From Agrilactobacillus fermenti (GTDB lineage: Bacteria > Bacillota > Bacilli > Lactobacillales > Lactobacillaceae), in contig NZ_JACGCJ010000007.1 in assembly GCF_021030645.1 (NCBI RefSeq), positions 1 through 64,000 on the forward strand: 64,000 nucleotides of DNA, in the 5' to 3' direction. Shown piece by piece: positions 34,215-44,853 of the stretch (position 1 is the first letter of the stretch; each line of letters opens with the position of its first letter). The notes under the pieces were generated by a model. That model saw nothing but the letters and a program-made list of their open reading frames with translations. It was not told where the DNA came from and made no database searches. The position numbers and the translations under genes are program-made.

Positions 34215-35534
34215 TCAATTACCGAAATATGCCGTTAATCCACGGTATATGTCATCAGCAACTGCTTCTTGATAACTTTCGGAAGTGATTTTAGCAAAAT
34301 CTTTTGATGTATTAATATAGCCCATCTCTAGTAACACTGATGGCCGTTGATTATCTCGCAACACCTGAAAATCACCCAATCGGATGCCTTTGTTTGTCAA
34401 TGGTAAATTACCAAAATTTTTATTTAACGTTGTTGCTAAGTCGTCATCTTTAGCTTTACGATAATAGTAAGTCGTAAAGCCACTGGCATCATTCTTTGCT
34501 TCTGAAGAGTCAAAATGAAAACTGATAAACGCATCAGCGTTGGCTTTATTCGCAATTTGCGGGCGTTCAGCCAATGAAACAAATTGGTCGGTACTTCGCG
34601 TTAAAATAACATTTGCCCCAGCTTCCCGTAGTTTTGAGGCTGTCATCTCAGCAACCTTTAGCGTATATGTTTTTTCAAACTTACCATTCGCTGAAACTGC
34701 ACCGGAATCAGCACCGCCGTGACCAGGATCTAATACGATCGTAGCTGCGGACAAACGACTTGGTTTTTGGATCGGTATGATTTTAGCTCTTTCTGTTACG
34801 ACCCAACTCGCCACATAACCAATCTTACCATCGGATGTTCGAGCTTGATACCAATTGCCACTCTGTTTAAGTAAAGTCAACGTCGTTTGTGCTGGTAGGA
34901 CAGTGACAATGCTTGCCGCAGTATTAGGTTGCATTCTTAGCTTGGTATCAGCTTGATTGGTTACTAGTTCCATGGTGTTACTTAAATCAGCACTTTGATT
35001 TGTGGGGGCTGGTTGATTTTTCTGAGCTTCATTTTGACTGATTTCACTAAGCTGACTGCTCTTTAGCCAACCAACAAGTTGACCATACTTGATTTGTGTC
35101 CAATCACCACTGTTGTACAAAATAGTCACCACACTGCCAGCTGGTGGTGTGGCCAATACTTGACCGTTCTCACTTGCTGTTTGAAATAAATCCACACCAG
35201 CCGTATTGATGCGACCACTTTTTGTACTTGAATTCAGACCGATTTCGGTATTATCCACTAACCAGCTCGCCACCCAACCAATTTTCGTTTCATCTAAGCG
35301 AATCTGGTACCAGCCATTTTTTTGACCGATCACGTCAAGCCGCTGTCCGGCTTTAACTTTCGACATCACGTCATATGAGAGACTTGGCCCGGTGCGGACG
35401 TTAACGATTGCAGCCTTAACTTGAATTTGATTTTGATCAGCTAATGCCACTGCCGATCCAGTTGCTAACAAGAGGCCAAAAACAATCAGAATAATATTAA
35501 AGTATTTTTTTAGAAGCTGTAGGCTTTGTTTCAT
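34215..35534 (-). CDS. Secreted N-acetylmuramoyl-L-alanine amidase with three SH3b domains
   Basis: A 439-residue exported cell-wall hydrolase. An N-terminal membrane/signal segment (IILIVFGLLLATGSAVALA) is followed by three bacterial SH3 domains (about residues 30-90, 100-160 and 185-250) that bind the wall, and a C-terminal zinc amidase_3 domain with VLDPGHGGADSGA, the Glu in KFEKTYTLKVA, and FISFHFDSS. The likely role is septum or wall turnover. Start ATG 35534 is chosen over 35549 because only the former has a ribosome site-like sequence. It is transcribed divergently from hisS-aspS. Confidence 0.92.
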   Translation of the reverse strand: MKQSLQLLKKYFNIILIVFGLLLATGSAVALADQNQIQVKAAIVNVRTGPSLSYDVMSKVKAGQRLDVIGQKNGWYQIRLDETKIGWVASWLVDNTEIGLNSSTKSGRINTAGVDLFQTASENGQVLATPPAGSVVTILYNSGDWTQIKYGQLVGWLKSSQLSEISQNEAQKNQPAPTNQSADLSNTMELVTNQADTKLRMQPNTAASIVTVLPAQTTLTLLKQSGNWYQARTSDGKIGYVASWVVTERAKIIPIQKPSRLSAATIVLDPGHGGADSGAVSANGKFEKTYTLKVAEMTASKLREAGANVILTRSTDQFVSLAERPQIANKANADAFISFHFDSSEAKNDASGFTTYYYRKAKDDDLATTLNKNFGNLPLTNKGIRLGDFQVLRDNQRPSVLLEMGYINTSKDFAKITSESYQEAVADDIYRGLTAYFGN

Positions 35535-35568
35535 AGTGATCTTTCCCATATACGTATTTAAAGTTCAT

Positions 35569-35597
35569 ACTATAATATATCAAACTGCCACCAGCAA
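35569..35597 (-). promoter_or_regulatory. Promoter of the amidase gene
   Basis: On the minus strand TTGCTG (35597-35592), 17-base spacer, TATAGT (35574-35569), about 35 bases before the start codon. Confidence 0.65.
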
Positions 35598-35652
35598 TCG
35601 TTCATTTTTAACAAATCACATAAAAATCTTAAAGACTTTTACAATTTCTGGG

Positions 35653-35682
35653 TTGACTTTTTACTGTAAAATGCGGTAATCT
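35653..35682 (+). promoter_or_regulatory. Promoter of the hisS-aspS operon
   Basis: TTGACT, 18-base spacer, TAATCT, immediately upstream of the T-box leader. Confidence 0.65.
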
Positions 35683-35699
35683 CAGAGGTAATTAATAAA

Positions 35700-35896
35700 T
35701 AATAATGTGCTTTTGAGAAAGACAATACATAGGGTTAGTACAGAGAGATACGGTAGCTGAAAAGTATCATGGCCTTCTGACACTTTTGAATTAAGCTTGG
35801 TACGCGCCCGTTGGCAACAACGTTATCAATTTCAGTTGATTTTAACTAGGTGGTACCGTGCGCAAGCGCCCTTGTTCTTACAAGGGCGCTTTTTCT
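35700..35896 (+). promoter_or_regulatory. T-box riboswitch leader of hisS-aspS
   Basis: The leader holds a T-box core (AGGTGGTACCGTGCG at 35848-35862), which pairs with the tRNA acceptor end, and an intrinsic terminator (10-bp stem 35865-35874 with 35881-35890, then T run). Uncharged tRNA binding would favour antitermination. In the presumed specifier region the bases GACAC (35779-35783) contain overlapping GAC (Asp) and CAC (His) triplets, matching the two synthetases of the operon; which triplet is read cannot be settled by eye. Confidence 0.85.
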
Positions 35897-35944
35897 TTTG
35901 ATTTTAATTTCTCAAATACACCATCTCTAGAAAGAAGGAACTTC

Positions 35945-37243
35945 ATGAAATACCAACGTCCAAAGGGAACAGCCGACATTTTGCCGGGTGAATCCGAGAA
36001 ATGGCAATATATTGAAGCCACTGCGCGTCAAATTTTTGATCGTTATCGTTTTGCTGAAATTCGCACACCTTTATTTGAAGCTTACGATGTTTTTTCGCGT
36101 AGTTCAGGCGAAACATCTGATATTGTGACAAAAGAAATGTACGATTTTGACGATAAGGGTGGCCGGCATATGGCTCTGCGTCCAGAGGGCACAGCTGGAG
36201 TGGTTCGCGCCTTTGTGGAAAACAAACTCTATGGTCCAGAATATAATAAACCTTATAAAGTTTATTATATGGGCCCAATGTTTCGCTATGAGCGACCTCA
36301 ATCTGGACGGCAACGAGAATTTCATCAAATTGGGGTTGAAGCTTTTGGCGCTGAAAATCCGGCATTAGATGTTGAAATTATCGCAATGGCAGTTCAATTA
36401 TTGCAAACCTTTGGTGTTAATGATCTTAAACTAGCCATTAATACCTTAGGTGATCCCGAAACACGCCAAAACTATCATCAAGCATTAGTTGATTTCTTAA
36501 GACCACATTTTGATGAATTAAGCGACGATTCCAAGGTCCGTCTTGAAAAAAATCCGCTTCGTGTTCTAGACAGTAAGGACCCTAAAGATAAAGCAATCGT
36601 TGCGAATGCACCATCAATTTTGGATTATTTGACAGCGGATGCGCAAAAACACTTCGAAACTGTCAAACAATTACTGACCGATTTAAAAATTAACTATGTC
36701 ATCGATGCCAATATGGTTCGTGGATTAGATTATTATAATCATACGATTTTTGAAATTATGACGACTAGTCCTGCATTTGACAATAAAGAAACCACCGTTA
36801 TTGCTGGCGGCCGCTATGACGGTTTAGTTAAAGAATTAGGCGGTCCCGAAACATCTGGCTTTGGTTTTGGATTAGGTGTCGAACGTTTGATTCTTTTGCT
36901 TGATGCCGCTAAAGCAGCAAAAATGAAACACGATTTAGATGTTTATATTGTTGGGCTAGGTTCGGATACATCAGACACGACTTTAGCTTTAGCCCAAGCC
37001 TTGCGCGCGCAAGGCTTCTCTGCAGACCGGGATTTCTTGAATCGTAAAGCCAAAGCTCAGTTTAAATCTGCCAATCGTAATAACGCCGCTGTAGTAATTA
37101 CAATTGGCGATGAAGAGCTGGCTCAACAAACAGCACAAGTTAAAGATATGAAAACAGGACAACAAAAATCAGTTGCTATGGCAACATTGACCAACAACTT
37201 TAAGGGTGTTTATCAAGAATTTAGAGATAGTGAGGAAAAATAA
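35945..37243 (+). CDS. hisS: Histidyl-tRNA synthetase
   Basis: A 432-residue class II synthetase. It has motif 2 ([16 protein letters not shown]), the histidine-specific [13 protein letters not shown] and GGRYDGL signatures and motif 3 ([13 protein letters not shown]), followed by an anticodon-binding domain of about 100 residues. Start ATG 35945 has AAGAAGGA upstream; the longer frame from 35858 runs through the leader terminator and is not coding. Its stop abuts aspS directly. Confidence 0.96.
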   Translation: MKYQRPKGTADILPGESEKWQYIEATARQIFDRYRFAEIRTPLFEAYDVFSRSSGETSDIVTKEMYDFDDKGGRHMALRPEGTAGVVRAFVENKLYGPEYNKPYKVYYMGPMFRYERPQSGRQREFHQIGVEAFGAENPALDVEIIAMAVQLLQTFGVNDLKLAINTLGDPETRQNYHQALVDFLRPHFDELSDDSKVRLEKNPLRVLDSKDPKDKAIVANAPSILDYLTADAQKHFETVKQLLTDLKINYVIDANMVRGLDYYNHTIFEIMTTSPAFDNKETTVIAGGRYDGLVKELGGPETSGFGFGLGVERLILLLDAAKAAKMKHDLDVYIVGLGSDTSDTTLALAQALRAQGFSADRDFLNRKAKAQFKSANRNNAAVVITIGDEELAQQTAQVKDMKTGQQKSVAMATLTNNFKGVYQEFRDSEEK

Positions 37244-39019
37244 TTGAAAAAACGAACAAATTACGCGGGCTTAATTACTGAGTCGTACGTTGGTCAGACA
37301 GTCACATTATATGGTTGGGTGCAAAAGCGTCGTGATTTAGGCAATTTAATTTTTATTGACTTACGTGATCGTGAAGGTATCTTGCAGTTGGTTTTCAGCA
37401 AAGAGTTTTCAGAGACAGCTTTGGCAACTGCTGAAACATTACGAGCAGAATTTGTCATCGAAGCTGAGGGAAAAGTTGTGGCACGGGCAGAAAATGCTAT
37501 CAACCCTAAAATGACCACTGGTAAAGTCGAAGTTGAAGTCAGCAATGTCAAGATTTTGAACAAATCTAAGACGCCGCCGTTTTATATTGAAGACGGCGTT
37601 GCCGCCTCAGAGGACCTTAAATTAAAATATCGTTATCTAGACTTACGCCGCCCAGAGATGTCTAAGGCAATTCGAACTCGGGCTCAAATCATGAAATCTG
37701 TCCATCACTTCTTTGATCGTCAAGATTTTATTGAAATTGAAACGCCTAATTTAACAAAATCAACCCCTGAAGGCGCACGAGACTACTTGGTCCCATCTCG
37801 GGTATATCCAGGAAGTTTCTTTGCTTTGCCACAATCACCACAGCTATTTAAACAATTGTTAATGAGCGCCGGCTTTGACCGCTACTATCAAATTGCCCGT
37901 TGCTTCCGGGATGAAGATTTGCGCGGTGATCGGCAACCAGAGTTTACCCAAATTGATATGGAAACCAGCTTTTTAGATGCAAAAGGCATTCAAGAATTGA
38001 CTGAAGGCTTAATTGCTGAAATCATGCATGATGAGAAGGGCATTGATGTCAAACTGCCATTCCCACGGATGGATTGGGATGAAGCTATGGCACGTTTTGG
38101 TTCAGACAAGCCAGATACTCGTTTTGGGATGGAATTACAGGATCTCTCTGAATTGTTTAAGGATAGTGATTTCAAAGTCTTTAGTGGTGCTATCCAAAAC
38201 GGAGGTCAAGTCAAAGCAATCGTGGTGCCAGATGCGGCTGATAAATATTCTCGTAAAGATATTGAAGCTCAGCAAGAGCACATCAAACGTTATGGTGCTA
38301 AGGGCTTGGCATTTGTAAAAGTAACAGCTGACGACCTAACTGGACCAGTAGCCAAATTCATCAAAGCACAACGCACCGAATTATTACAAACACTCGATGC
38401 CAAAGCTGGTGATTTAATTTTATTTGTCGCTGATACACGGAAAGTCGTTGCCGATAGCTTGGGCTATTTAAGATTACATTTTGCGCATGATTTGGATATG
38501 ATCGACGAAACACAGTTCAACTTCTTATGGGTCGTTAATTGGCCACTATTTGAATATGATGAAGGTATTCATCGCTGGACAGCGGCACATCATCCATTTA
38601 CAATGCCAAATGAGGCAGATCTGCACTACTTAGATGAAGGTGAAGACCCTCATAAAGCCCATGCCCAAAGTTATGATATCGTCTTAAATGGTTATGAATT
38701 GGGCGGCGGTTCGATTCGTATTCATACGCGGGAAGTTCAGGAAAAAATGTTGCGTGCTTTAGGCTTTACCAAAGAAAGAGCTGAAAGCCAATTTGGTTTC
38801 TTACTAGATGCCTTGAATTATGGTTTCCCACCACATGGCGGCTTAGCAATTGGTTTAGATCGCTTTGCCATGCTATTATCTGGCCGTGATAATATTCGTG
38901 ATGTCATCGCCTTTCCAAAAAATTCCAAAGCCACTGAGCCAATGACAAATGCGCCAATGCCAGTTGCCGCAGAACAATTAGATGAATTAGGTATTGAAGT
39001 CGAAAAACCTTTAGACTAA
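37244..39019 (+). CDS. aspS: Aspartyl-tRNA synthetase
   Basis: A 591-residue bacterial-type AspRS: OB-fold anticodon domain ([20 protein letters not shown]), class II core with motif 2 ([19 protein letters not shown]), the GAD insertion domain at roughly 290-410, and motif 3 ([17 protein letters not shown]). The TTG start lies directly after the hisS stop with GAGG upstream, so translation is coupled and both genes depend on the T-box. Confidence 0.96.
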   Translation: MKKRTNYAGLITESYVGQTVTLYGWVQKRRDLGNLIFIDLRDREGILQLVFSKEFSETALATAETLRAEFVIEAEGKVVARAENAINPKMTTGKVEVEVSNVKILNKSKTPPFYIEDGVAASEDLKLKYRYLDLRRPEMSKAIRTRAQIMKSVHHFFDRQDFIEIETPNLTKSTPEGARDYLVPSRVYPGSFFALPQSPQLFKQLLMSAGFDRYYQIARCFRDEDLRGDRQPEFTQIDMETSFLDAKGIQELTEGLIAEIMHDEKGIDVKLPFPRMDWDEAMARFGSDKPDTRFGMELQDLSELFKDSDFKVFSGAIQNGGQVKAIVVPDAADKYSRKDIEAQQEHIKRYGAKGLAFVKVTADDLTGPVAKFIKAQRTELLQTLDAKAGDLILFVADTRKVVADSLGYLRLHFAHDLDMIDETQFNFLWVVNWPLFEYDEGIHRWTAAHHPFTMPNEADLHYLDEGEDPHKAHAQSYDIVLNGYELGGGSIRIHTREVQEKMLRALGFTKERAESQFGFLLDALNYGFPPHGGLAIGLDRFAMLLSGRDNIRDVIAFPKNSKATEPMTNAPMPVAAEQLDELGIEVEKPLD

Positions 39020-39089
39020 TTTAACTTTTTTGTAGTTAAAAAACTTAGTTCATAAAAGTGAACGTGTATTGCTTAGCTGAGCAATCTAA

Positions 39090-39117
39090 TTGTGCAAAAT
39101 TGAATATTCGGTATAAT
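39090..39117 (+). promoter_or_regulatory. Promoter of the msrB-msrA pair
   Basis: TTGTGC, 16-base spacer and a consensus TATAAT (39112-39117). A short inverted repeat (TTGCT...AGCAA, 39069-39084) lies just upstream and could bind a regulator. Confidence 0.6.
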
Positions 39118-39137
39118 TGAATCTGGAGGTGTGGCTT

Positions 39138-39590
39138 ATGTCTAACCAAGATACGGATCAAAAATCACTTGATCTAGCTAAATTAAAACAACGCTTAACC
39201 CCAGAACAGTACAATGTCACCCAACATGCAGCGACAGAGCGGCCATTTTCTGGTGAATATGATGACTTTTATGAACCTGGAATATACGTCGACGTTGTCA
39301 GCGGTGAACCATTGTTTTCATCACTGGATAAATATGATGCTGGTTGCGGTTGGCCATCATTTACCAAACCAATTGCTAAATTGAAAGAAAAGCGTGACCG
39401 TTCTTTTCTAATGGAACGTACCGAAGTCCGCAGTCAAGAGGCAGATTCTCATTTAGGCCATGTTTTTACGGACGGTCCTCAAGATAAAGGCGGCCTACGC
39501 TACTGTATCAATTCAGCTGCCCTACGTTTTGTGCCCAAATCAGAGTTACAAACACAGGGGTACGGTGCTTACTTAAAATTATTTGACTAA
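39138..39590 (+). CDS. msrB: Peptide methionine-R-sulfoxide reductase
   Basis: A 150-residue repair enzyme reducing the R form of methionine sulfoxide in proteins. The [10 protein letters not shown] region, the SHLGHVF motif and the catalytic cysteine in [13 protein letters not shown] are present; the CxxC zinc sites of some homologues are absent. ATG 39138 is set by GGAGGTG. msrA follows with a small gap, so both stereoisomers are repaired by one transcript. Confidence 0.95.
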   Translation: MSNQDTDQKSLDLAKLKQRLTPEQYNVTQHAATERPFSGEYDDFYEPGIYVDVVSGEPLFSSLDKYDAGCGWPSFTKPIAKLKEKRDRSFLMERTEVRSQEADSHLGHVFTDGPQDKGGLRYCINSAALRFVPKSELQTQGYGAYLKLFD

Positions 39591-39615
39591 TTCCGAATCA
39601 GAAAGCGTGATATTA

Positions 39616-40140
39616 ATGACAGTTGAAAAAGCAATTTTTGCTGGCGGGTGTTTTTGGTGTATGGTTCAACCATTTGATACCCAGCCAGGCGTGATCTCAG
39701 TTGTTTCTGGCTATACCGGTGGGCATGTTGCCAATCCGACATACGAACAAGTATTAACACACAAAACTGGTCATACTGAGGCCGTTGAGATCACATTCGA
39801 TAATGATGTCATGAGTTATGAAGATCTAGTTAATATTTACTGGCAAGTTACTGACCCTACTGATGCCATGGGGCAATTTCAAGACCGTGGTGATAATTAT
39901 CGCCCTGTTATTTTTGTAAACTCGTCTGAGCAACGGACTATCGCCGAAAAGTCTAAAGCCGCTCTTGCTGCTAGTGGGCGCTTTGATAAACCAATCGTAA
40001 CTCAAATCGAAACTGCTAAACCATTTTATCCAGCTGAGACCTACCACCAAGATTTTTATAAGAAAGATCCTAGCCGGTATGCCTTAGAAGAAGCCGGTGG
40101 CCGGGCACAATTTATCAAAAGCCATTGGCACAAAAATTAA
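39616..40140 (+). CDS. msrA: Peptide methionine-S-sulfoxide reductase
   Basis: A 174-residue enzyme with the catalytic GCFWC motif near the N-terminus, the [15 protein letters not shown] signature and [12 protein letters not shown]. It reduces the S form of methionine sulfoxide. The frame extends back to a TTG at 39583 inside msrB, but ATG 39616 gives the usual family length. A strong terminator follows. Confidence 0.95.
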   Translation: MTVEKAIFAGGCFWCMVQPFDTQPGVISVVSGYTGGHVANPTYEQVLTHKTGHTEAVEITFDNDVMSYEDLVNIYWQVTDPTDAMGQFQDRGDNYRPVIFVNSSEQRTIAEKSKAALAASGRFDKPIVTQIETAKPFYPAETYHQDFYKKDPSRYALEEAGGRAQFIKSHWHKN

Positions 40141-40175
40141 AAGCTGACCTTTAATTTTTATGAAATTAAACAGCT

Positions 40176-40216
40176 AAAAAGGACAGGGCAATCTTATTGC
40201 AAACCTGTCCTTTTTT
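40176..40216. terminator. Terminator after msrA
   Basis: A 12-bp stem (AAAAAGGACAGG with CCTGTCCTTTTT) with a second 5-bp hairpin (GCAAT/ATTGC) in the loop, then a T run; it could act on both strands. Confidence 0.88.
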
Positions 40217-40276
40217 TAGTTATATGATAAAATCTAATTTATTCAAACTCAAAGGAAAATGAGGCAAAATTAATTC

Positions 40277-41152
40277 ATGATAGAATTAGATCGAATTGTC
40301 CGGCGCCATCAGAATTTTAGTAGAGCAACGAGTGCTTTTTTCTACGCACTATCCGTTGCGTTTGCGCTTAATTTCTTTTGGGAGCCGGGCGGAATTTATG
40401 CATCAGGGATTACCGGTGCAGCTCAATTGGTGGCGACGATTACCAAACACTGGGCAGTACCCTTATCAACACCGGTGATGTTAACTGTTTTAAATGCACC
40501 GCTATTTATCTTAGCTTGGCGAAAAATTGGCCATCATTTTACAATATTTACGATGCTATCTGTTATTTTATCTAGTATATTGATCAAGGTAATTGTTGTT
40601 AAGACAGTGATCAATGATCCAATTATCTGTGCTATTTTTGGAGCTATTTTTAATGGTATCGGCACCGGTTTAGCTTTGCGTAATGGTATCTCAACCGGGG
40701 GCTTAGATATCTTGGGCATCACGTTGCGTAAAAAAACAGGTCGAAGTGTGGGCACAATTAATATCGCCTTTAATGTCATGATACTGATTGCTGCGGGCTT
40801 TGTTTACAGCTGGCCCCATGCTTTTTACAGCGCTCTAGGTATTTTCATCAATGGTCGTGTGATCGACATGCTCTACACTCGAGATCGGCGTTTGCAAGTT
40901 ATGATCGTGACCAGTCGGCCCAAAGCAGTCATTACGCAAATTCAAAATGAGATGCCCCGGGGGATCACCATTGTTCACGATGCAGAAGGGGCGTATAAAC
41001 ATCAAGAAAAAACCATTTTATTTACCGTCATTTCTCAGTTTGAGATCTACGATTTGGAGAACGCAATGAAACTGGCGGATGAGCATGCTTTTGTTAGTAT
41101 TACCAGTGCCGTTAAGATTATCGGCCGTTTTTATGAACCAAAACAAGAATAA
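40277..41152 (+). CDS. YitT family membrane protein
   Basis: A 291-residue protein with five to six membrane helices in the first 190 residues and a soluble C-terminal DUF2179 domain ([17 protein letters not shown] at the end). [19 protein letters not shown] and [14 protein letters not shown] are family hallmarks. YitT proteins are widespread in Firmicutes with no settled transport function. nfo begins 14 bases downstream and is probably cotranscribed. Confidence 0.87.
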   Translation: MIELDRIVRRHQNFSRATSAFFYALSVAFALNFFWEPGGIYASGITGAAQLVATITKHWAVPLSTPVMLTVLNAPLFILAWRKIGHHFTIFTMLSVILSSILIKVIVVKTVINDPIICAIFGAIFNGIGTGLALRNGISTGGLDILGITLRKKTGRSVGTINIAFNVMILIAAGFVYSWPHAFYSALGIFINGRVIDMLYTRDRRLQVMIVTSRPKAVITQIQNEMPRGITIVHDAEGAYKHQEKTILFTVISQFEIYDLENAMKLADEHAFVSITSAVKIIGRFYEPKQE

Positions 41153-41166
41153 TTGGAGGTATGAAA

Positions 41167-42057
41167 ATGATCATTGGCTCACATGTTTCTATGAAAGGCA
41201 AAGAAATGCTTCTCGGATCCGCGCAAGAGGCAGCAGGTTACCATGCGGATACCATGATGGTCTATACTGGTGCGCCGCAAAATACACGTCGAAAGGCCAT
41301 TTCAGAAATGAATATTCCAGCTGGTCAGGCCTATATGGCGGCACACAATATTCAATCTGTCGTTGTTCATGCGCCTTATATTATCAACTTAGGAAACACG
41401 GTCAAGCCGCAAAATTACGGCTTTGCCGTTGAATTTATGCGTCAGGAGGTTGCTCGCGCTGATGCTTTGGGTGCGACTCAAATGGCTTTCCATCCAGGCG
41501 CTCATCTTGGCAAGGGTGCTGCTGTCGCAATTAAGCAGATCAGCAAGGGTTTAAATGAAATTATTACTAAGGATCAAAAGGTACATATTGCTATTGAAAC
41601 AATGGCTGGTAAAGGTACTGAAGTTGGACGGACCTTCGAGGAAATCGCGGCCATTATTGATGGCGTTACTGAAAGCGAAAAAATTAGTGTGACTTTTGAT
41701 ACTTGTCACACTAATGATGCTGGTTATGATATTCGATCCGATTTTGATGGTGTTTTAAATGAATTCGATCATATTATCGGCTTAGATAAATTGCAGTTGC
41801 TTCATCTTAACGACTCTAAAAATCCACAAGGCTCTCATAAAGATCGACATGCCAATATTGGTTTCGGCACCATTGGGTTTGAGGCACTCAGTTACGTCGC
41901 CCATCATCCACAGCTGCAAGATCGTCCGATGATTCTAGAAACACCGTACGTCGGGCCTGATAAAAAACATCAATGGCCGCCTTATGGCTTTGAGATTGCG
42001 ATGTTACGCCAAAATGAATTTGACCCTGACTTGCTAACTAAAATCCAAGCTCAATAA
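41167..42057 (+). CDS. nfo: Endonuclease IV (AP endonuclease)
   Basis: A 296-residue TIM-barrel AP endonuclease that cuts at abasic sites; it could act after the glycosylase encoded earlier. The trinuclear zinc ligands are in [57 protein letters not shown] and ILETPY. ATG 41167 is preferred over 41161 because GGAGGT is then 6 bases upstream instead of abutting. It converges with the next gene with no space between stop codons. Confidence 0.96.
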   Translation: MIIGSHVSMKGKEMLLGSAQEAAGYHADTMMVYTGAPQNTRRKAISEMNIPAGQAYMAAHNIQSVVVHAPYIINLGNTVKPQNYGFAVEFMRQEVARADALGATQMAFHPGAHLGKGAAVAIKQISKGLNEIITKDQKVHIAIETMAGKGTEVGRTFEEIAAIIDGVTESEKISVTFDTCHTNDAGYDIRSDFDGVLNEFDHIIGLDKLQLLHLNDSKNPQGSHKDRHANIGFGTIGFEALSYVAHHPQLQDRPMILETPYVGPDKKHQWPPYGFEIAMLRQNEFDPDLLTKIQAQ

Positions 42058-42894
42058 CTACTTAGAGGTCTTATAGTCATAATCTTCTAAATTCAAAGCC
42101 TCCATGATGATGGTTGCTGTTTCCTCGATAGATCGATGCGCGACGTTGATGACCATACAGCCCAACTTTTTGTATAGTTTATTGGCATATTCAAGCTCTT
42201 CCCGAATTTGATCCATATTAGAATAAGTCGTATCTGGATTCAAACCATAAGCAATCATGCGCTCACGCCGAATATTATTTAATACTGTCGGGTCATTGGT
42301 TAAGCCAATGATCTTTTTTGGATCTACTTTCCACAATTCATCGGGAATATGGGCTTGAGGTACAAGTGGCAGGTTGGCAACCTTGATGTTGCGATTAGCT
42401 AAGAAAAGCGATAATGGTGTCTTAGAAGTCCGCGATACCCCTAGTAAAACCACATCGGCCTCCAAAAAACCTTTGGGATCTTTACCATCATCATACATAA
42501 CGGCAAACTCCATTGCCGAAATGCGATCAAAATATTTTTCATTAAGGTGGTGCACCGCACCAGCTTCATGCGACTGCTTTAAACCAGTACGGTGAGCGAC
42601 TTCGCTGATCAAAGGACCAATATAATCAATCTGAACCAAACCATTTTGTTCTGCATAATTAGCAATGATCTCACTTAGCCCCTCAGTCGCTAATGTGTGC
42701 AGAACAATGGCATGGTCACTTTTGGCTTGTTCCAAGACACGCATCAATTTTTCTTGAGTATGGACAAAAGGAAAACGACAATAGATCGGTTTAATATCTG
42801 GAAATTGGGCCATTGCAGCCTGTGCTAAGTTAAAAGCTGTCTCCCCAACGGAATCAGAAATTAAATATAAAATCACTTTTTGCTGTATTGCCAT
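42058..42894 (-). CDS. Putative pyruvate, phosphate dikinase regulatory protein (PSRP, DUF299)
   Basis: A 278-residue ADP-dependent kinase/phosphorylase-type regulator. The nucleotide-binding loop GVSRTSKTPLSLFLANR is clear, as are LISDSVGETAFNLAQAA at the start and MDQIREELEYANKLY near the end. Known members reversibly inactivate PPDK (or PEP synthetase). No ppdK is seen in this window, so its target would be elsewhere. Start ATG 42894 has GGAGG upstream; the frame extends to 42915 without support. Confidence 0.88.
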   Translation of the reverse strand: MAIQQKVILYLISDSVGETAFNLAQAAMAQFPDIKPIYCRFPFVHTQEKLMRVLEQAKSDHAIVLHTLATEGLSEIIANYAEQNGLVQIDYIGPLISEVAHRTGLKQSHEAGAVHHLNEKYFDRISAMEFAVMYDDGKDPKGFLEADVVLLGVSRTSKTPLSLFLANRNIKVANLPLVPQAHIPDELWKVDPKKIIGLTNDPTVLNNIRRERMIAYGLNPDTTYSNMDQIREELEYANKLYKKLGCMVINVAHRSIEETATIIMEALNLEDYDYKTSK

Positions 42895-42990
42895 AAAAAC
42901 GCCTCCATCATTCATATATTAAAATATTAGCATATTTTGCCGGAAATACTTAATTTTTAACCGCTAATGAAAAATAACTGATAATCTTTG

Positions 42991-43019
42991 TTGACCGACG
43001 ATATTTCATTAGATATAAT
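42991..43019 (+). promoter_or_regulatory. Promoter of rpsU
   Basis: TTGACC, 17-base spacer, consensus TATAAT; about 70 bases upstream of rpsU. Confidence 0.8.
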
Positions 43020-43086
43020 GATTGAGAACGGTTTGCATAACTCTTTTTGCACAGCGTTACACTCAATTGGAGGGAGGGATTTTCAA

Positions 43087-43263
43087 ATGTCAAAAACAGT
43101 CGTTCATAAAAACGAATCTTTAGATGATGCTCTTCGTCGCTTCAAGCGTTCTGTGTCCAAAAGCGGCACACTCCAAGAATACCGCAAAAGGGAGTTTTAC
43201 GAAAAACCAAGTGTTCGTCGTAAATTAAAATCAGAAGCTGCCCGCAAGCGTAAAAAATACTAG
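43087..43263 (+). CDS. rpsU: 30S ribosomal protein bS21
   Basis: A 58-residue very basic ribosomal protein; [19 protein letters not shown] and the C-terminal [15 protein letters not shown] are diagnostic. It helps the 30S subunit in initiation. ATG 43087 follows the strong GGAGGGAGGG; the frame extends upstream but is not coding. rpsU-yqeY is a conserved pair, while in many bacteria rpsU sits with dnaG-rpoD, which are 8 kb away here. Confidence 0.97.
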   Translation: MSKTVVHKNESLDDALRRFKRSVSKSGTLQEYRKREFYEKPSVRRKLKSEAARKRKKY

Positions 43264-43281
43264 GATTAAGGAAATGATCCT

Positions 43282-43731
43282 TTGAGTTTATTACAACAAT
43301 TAAACGAAGACATGAAGACTGCAATGAAAGCCAAAGACAAAGATCGTTTAGCTGTGATCCGGATGTTGAAAACCGCGGTTACTAATGAACAGATTAAACT
43401 TGGCCAAGATTTATCTGAAGCCGATGAACTTGCAGTCTTGTCTAGAGAATTAAAGCAGCGTAAAGAATCTCTGGCTGATTTTCAAAAAGCCAATCGTGAC
43501 GATTTAATTGAACATGTTAATCATGAAATTGAAGTCGTTGAAGGTTACATGCCCAAACAATTAACTGAAGCAGAGATCAAAGATCTTGTCGATCAAACAA
43601 TCCAAAAAGTACACGCTACTTCTACTAAAGACTTTGGAAAAGTAATGGGTGCATTAATGCCTCAAGTTAAGGGTAAAGCTGATGGCGGTCAGGTTAATGA
43701 GATTGTCAAAACTACTTTAACAAATTTATAG
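43282..43731 (+). CDS. yqeY: GatB/YqeY domain protein
   Basis: A 149-residue helical protein of the YqeY family, related to the tail domain of the GatB amidotransferase subunit and thought to bind tRNA. The motifs MKAKDKDRLAVIRMLKTAV and GKVMGALMPQVKGKADGG are typical. TTG start with AAGGA upstream. A terminator follows. Confidence 0.92.
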   Translation: MSLLQQLNEDMKTAMKAKDKDRLAVIRMLKTAVTNEQIKLGQDLSEADELAVLSRELKQRKESLADFQKANRDDLIEHVNHEIEVVEGYMPKQLTEAEIKDLVDQTIQKVHATSTKDFGKVMGALMPQVKGKADGGQVNEIVKTTLTNL

Positions 43732-43742
43732 ACAATCATTAG

Positions 43743-43784
43743 ACGATCAGGAATGAGTCAAACTCAATTCTTGATCGTTTTTTA
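43743..43784 (+). terminator. Terminator after yqeY
   Basis: A 7-bp stem (ACGATCA with TGATCGT) extended by an imperfect inner stem (GAATGAGT with ACTCAATTC), then six T residues. Confidence 0.9.
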
Positions 43785-43866
43785 ATTTAACGGTGTCTTG
43801 AATAACCGCCCATTCAAGTTAAATTATGTTATGATACTTGTATAAACTTTTGAAGGAGCTTATGTA

Positions 43867-44853
43867 TTGACAGAAACGGTGAATACAGAAAAAGCATTTA
43901 CAATTAACGATGCCAACCAAATTGTGAGCTTACTAGGTGTAAATGACCAGTATCTTCAATTGATTGAAGAGGGTTTGGATGTTGTGCTGCATCCATTTGG
44001 CTCAACTATTAAAATCACAGGTTCAGCAAAAGCCGTCACAGATGCTTATGCTGTTTTAGATAATTTATATCAATTACTGACCAAAGGCATTAGTATTAGC
44101 AGTGCTGATGTGGTTAGTGCTTTAAAAATGGCCACGAAGGGAACGTTAGAATATTTTCAAGACTTCTATAATCAAGAAATCATTCGCGATGCCAAACACC
44201 GACCTATACGTGTTAAAAATATGGGGCAGCGCCGTTATGTGGCTGCCATTGACCATAATGACGTTACTTTTGGAATTGGTCCAGCCGGAACTGGTAAGAC
44301 CTATATTGCCGTTGCAAAAGCCGTTCAGGCGCTTAAAAAGGGGAAGGTCCAGCGTTTAGTATTAACTCGACCAGCTGTGGAAGCTGGGGAAAATCTTGGT
44401 TTTCTTCCAGGGGATTTAAAAGAAAAAGTTGATCCTTATCTAAGGCCTGTTTATGATGCCTTATACAATATAATGGGTACAGAACAAACCAATCGCCTTG
44501 TTGATCGCGGTGTGATCGAAATTGCACCATTGGCCTATATGCGTGGTCGGACTCTAGAAGAAGCTTTCGTAATTCTTGACGAAGCTCAGAATACAACCCG
44601 CGCACAAATGAAAATGTTCCTGACACGTCTAGGCTTTGATTCAAAGATGGTCATTAATGGTGATATTACCCAAATAGATTTACCCAACAATCAAAGAAGT
44701 GGCTTGATCGATGCCCAACGAATTTTAAAAAACATTACGCATATTCAGTTTGTAAACTTTACCGCTAACGATGTGGTCCGTCATCCCGTTGTCGCAAGTA
44801 TTATTGACGCCTATGCCAAATTAGATAATTTAAAATCAGGAGAAAATGCATGA
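43867..44853 (+). CDS. phoH: PhoH-like ATPase
   Basis: A 328-residue protein with an N-terminal KH-like region and a P-loop ATPase domain: GPAGTGKTYIAVAKAV (Walker A), FVILDEAQNTT (Walker B) and MVINGDITQIDLPNN. PhoH proteins are linked to RNA metabolism and are regularly encoded next to ybeY. TTG 43867 is the start, 8 bases after AAGGAG. Overlaps ybeY by 4 bases. Confidence 0.94.
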   Translation: MTETVNTEKAFTINDANQIVSLLGVNDQYLQLIEEGLDVVLHPFGSTIKITGSAKAVTDAYAVLDNLYQLLTKGISISSADVVSALKMATKGTLEYFQDFYNQEIIRDAKHRPIRVKNMGQRRYVAAIDHNDVTFGIGPAGTGKTYIAVAKAVQALKKGKVQRLVLTRPAVEAGENLGFLPGDLKEKVDPYLRPVYDALYNIMGTEQTNRLVDRGVIEIAPLAYMRGRTLEEAFVILDEAQNTTRAQMKMFLTRLGFDSKMVINGDITQIDLPNNQRSGLIDAQRILKNITHIQFVNFTANDVVRHPVVASIIDAYAKLDNLKSGENA

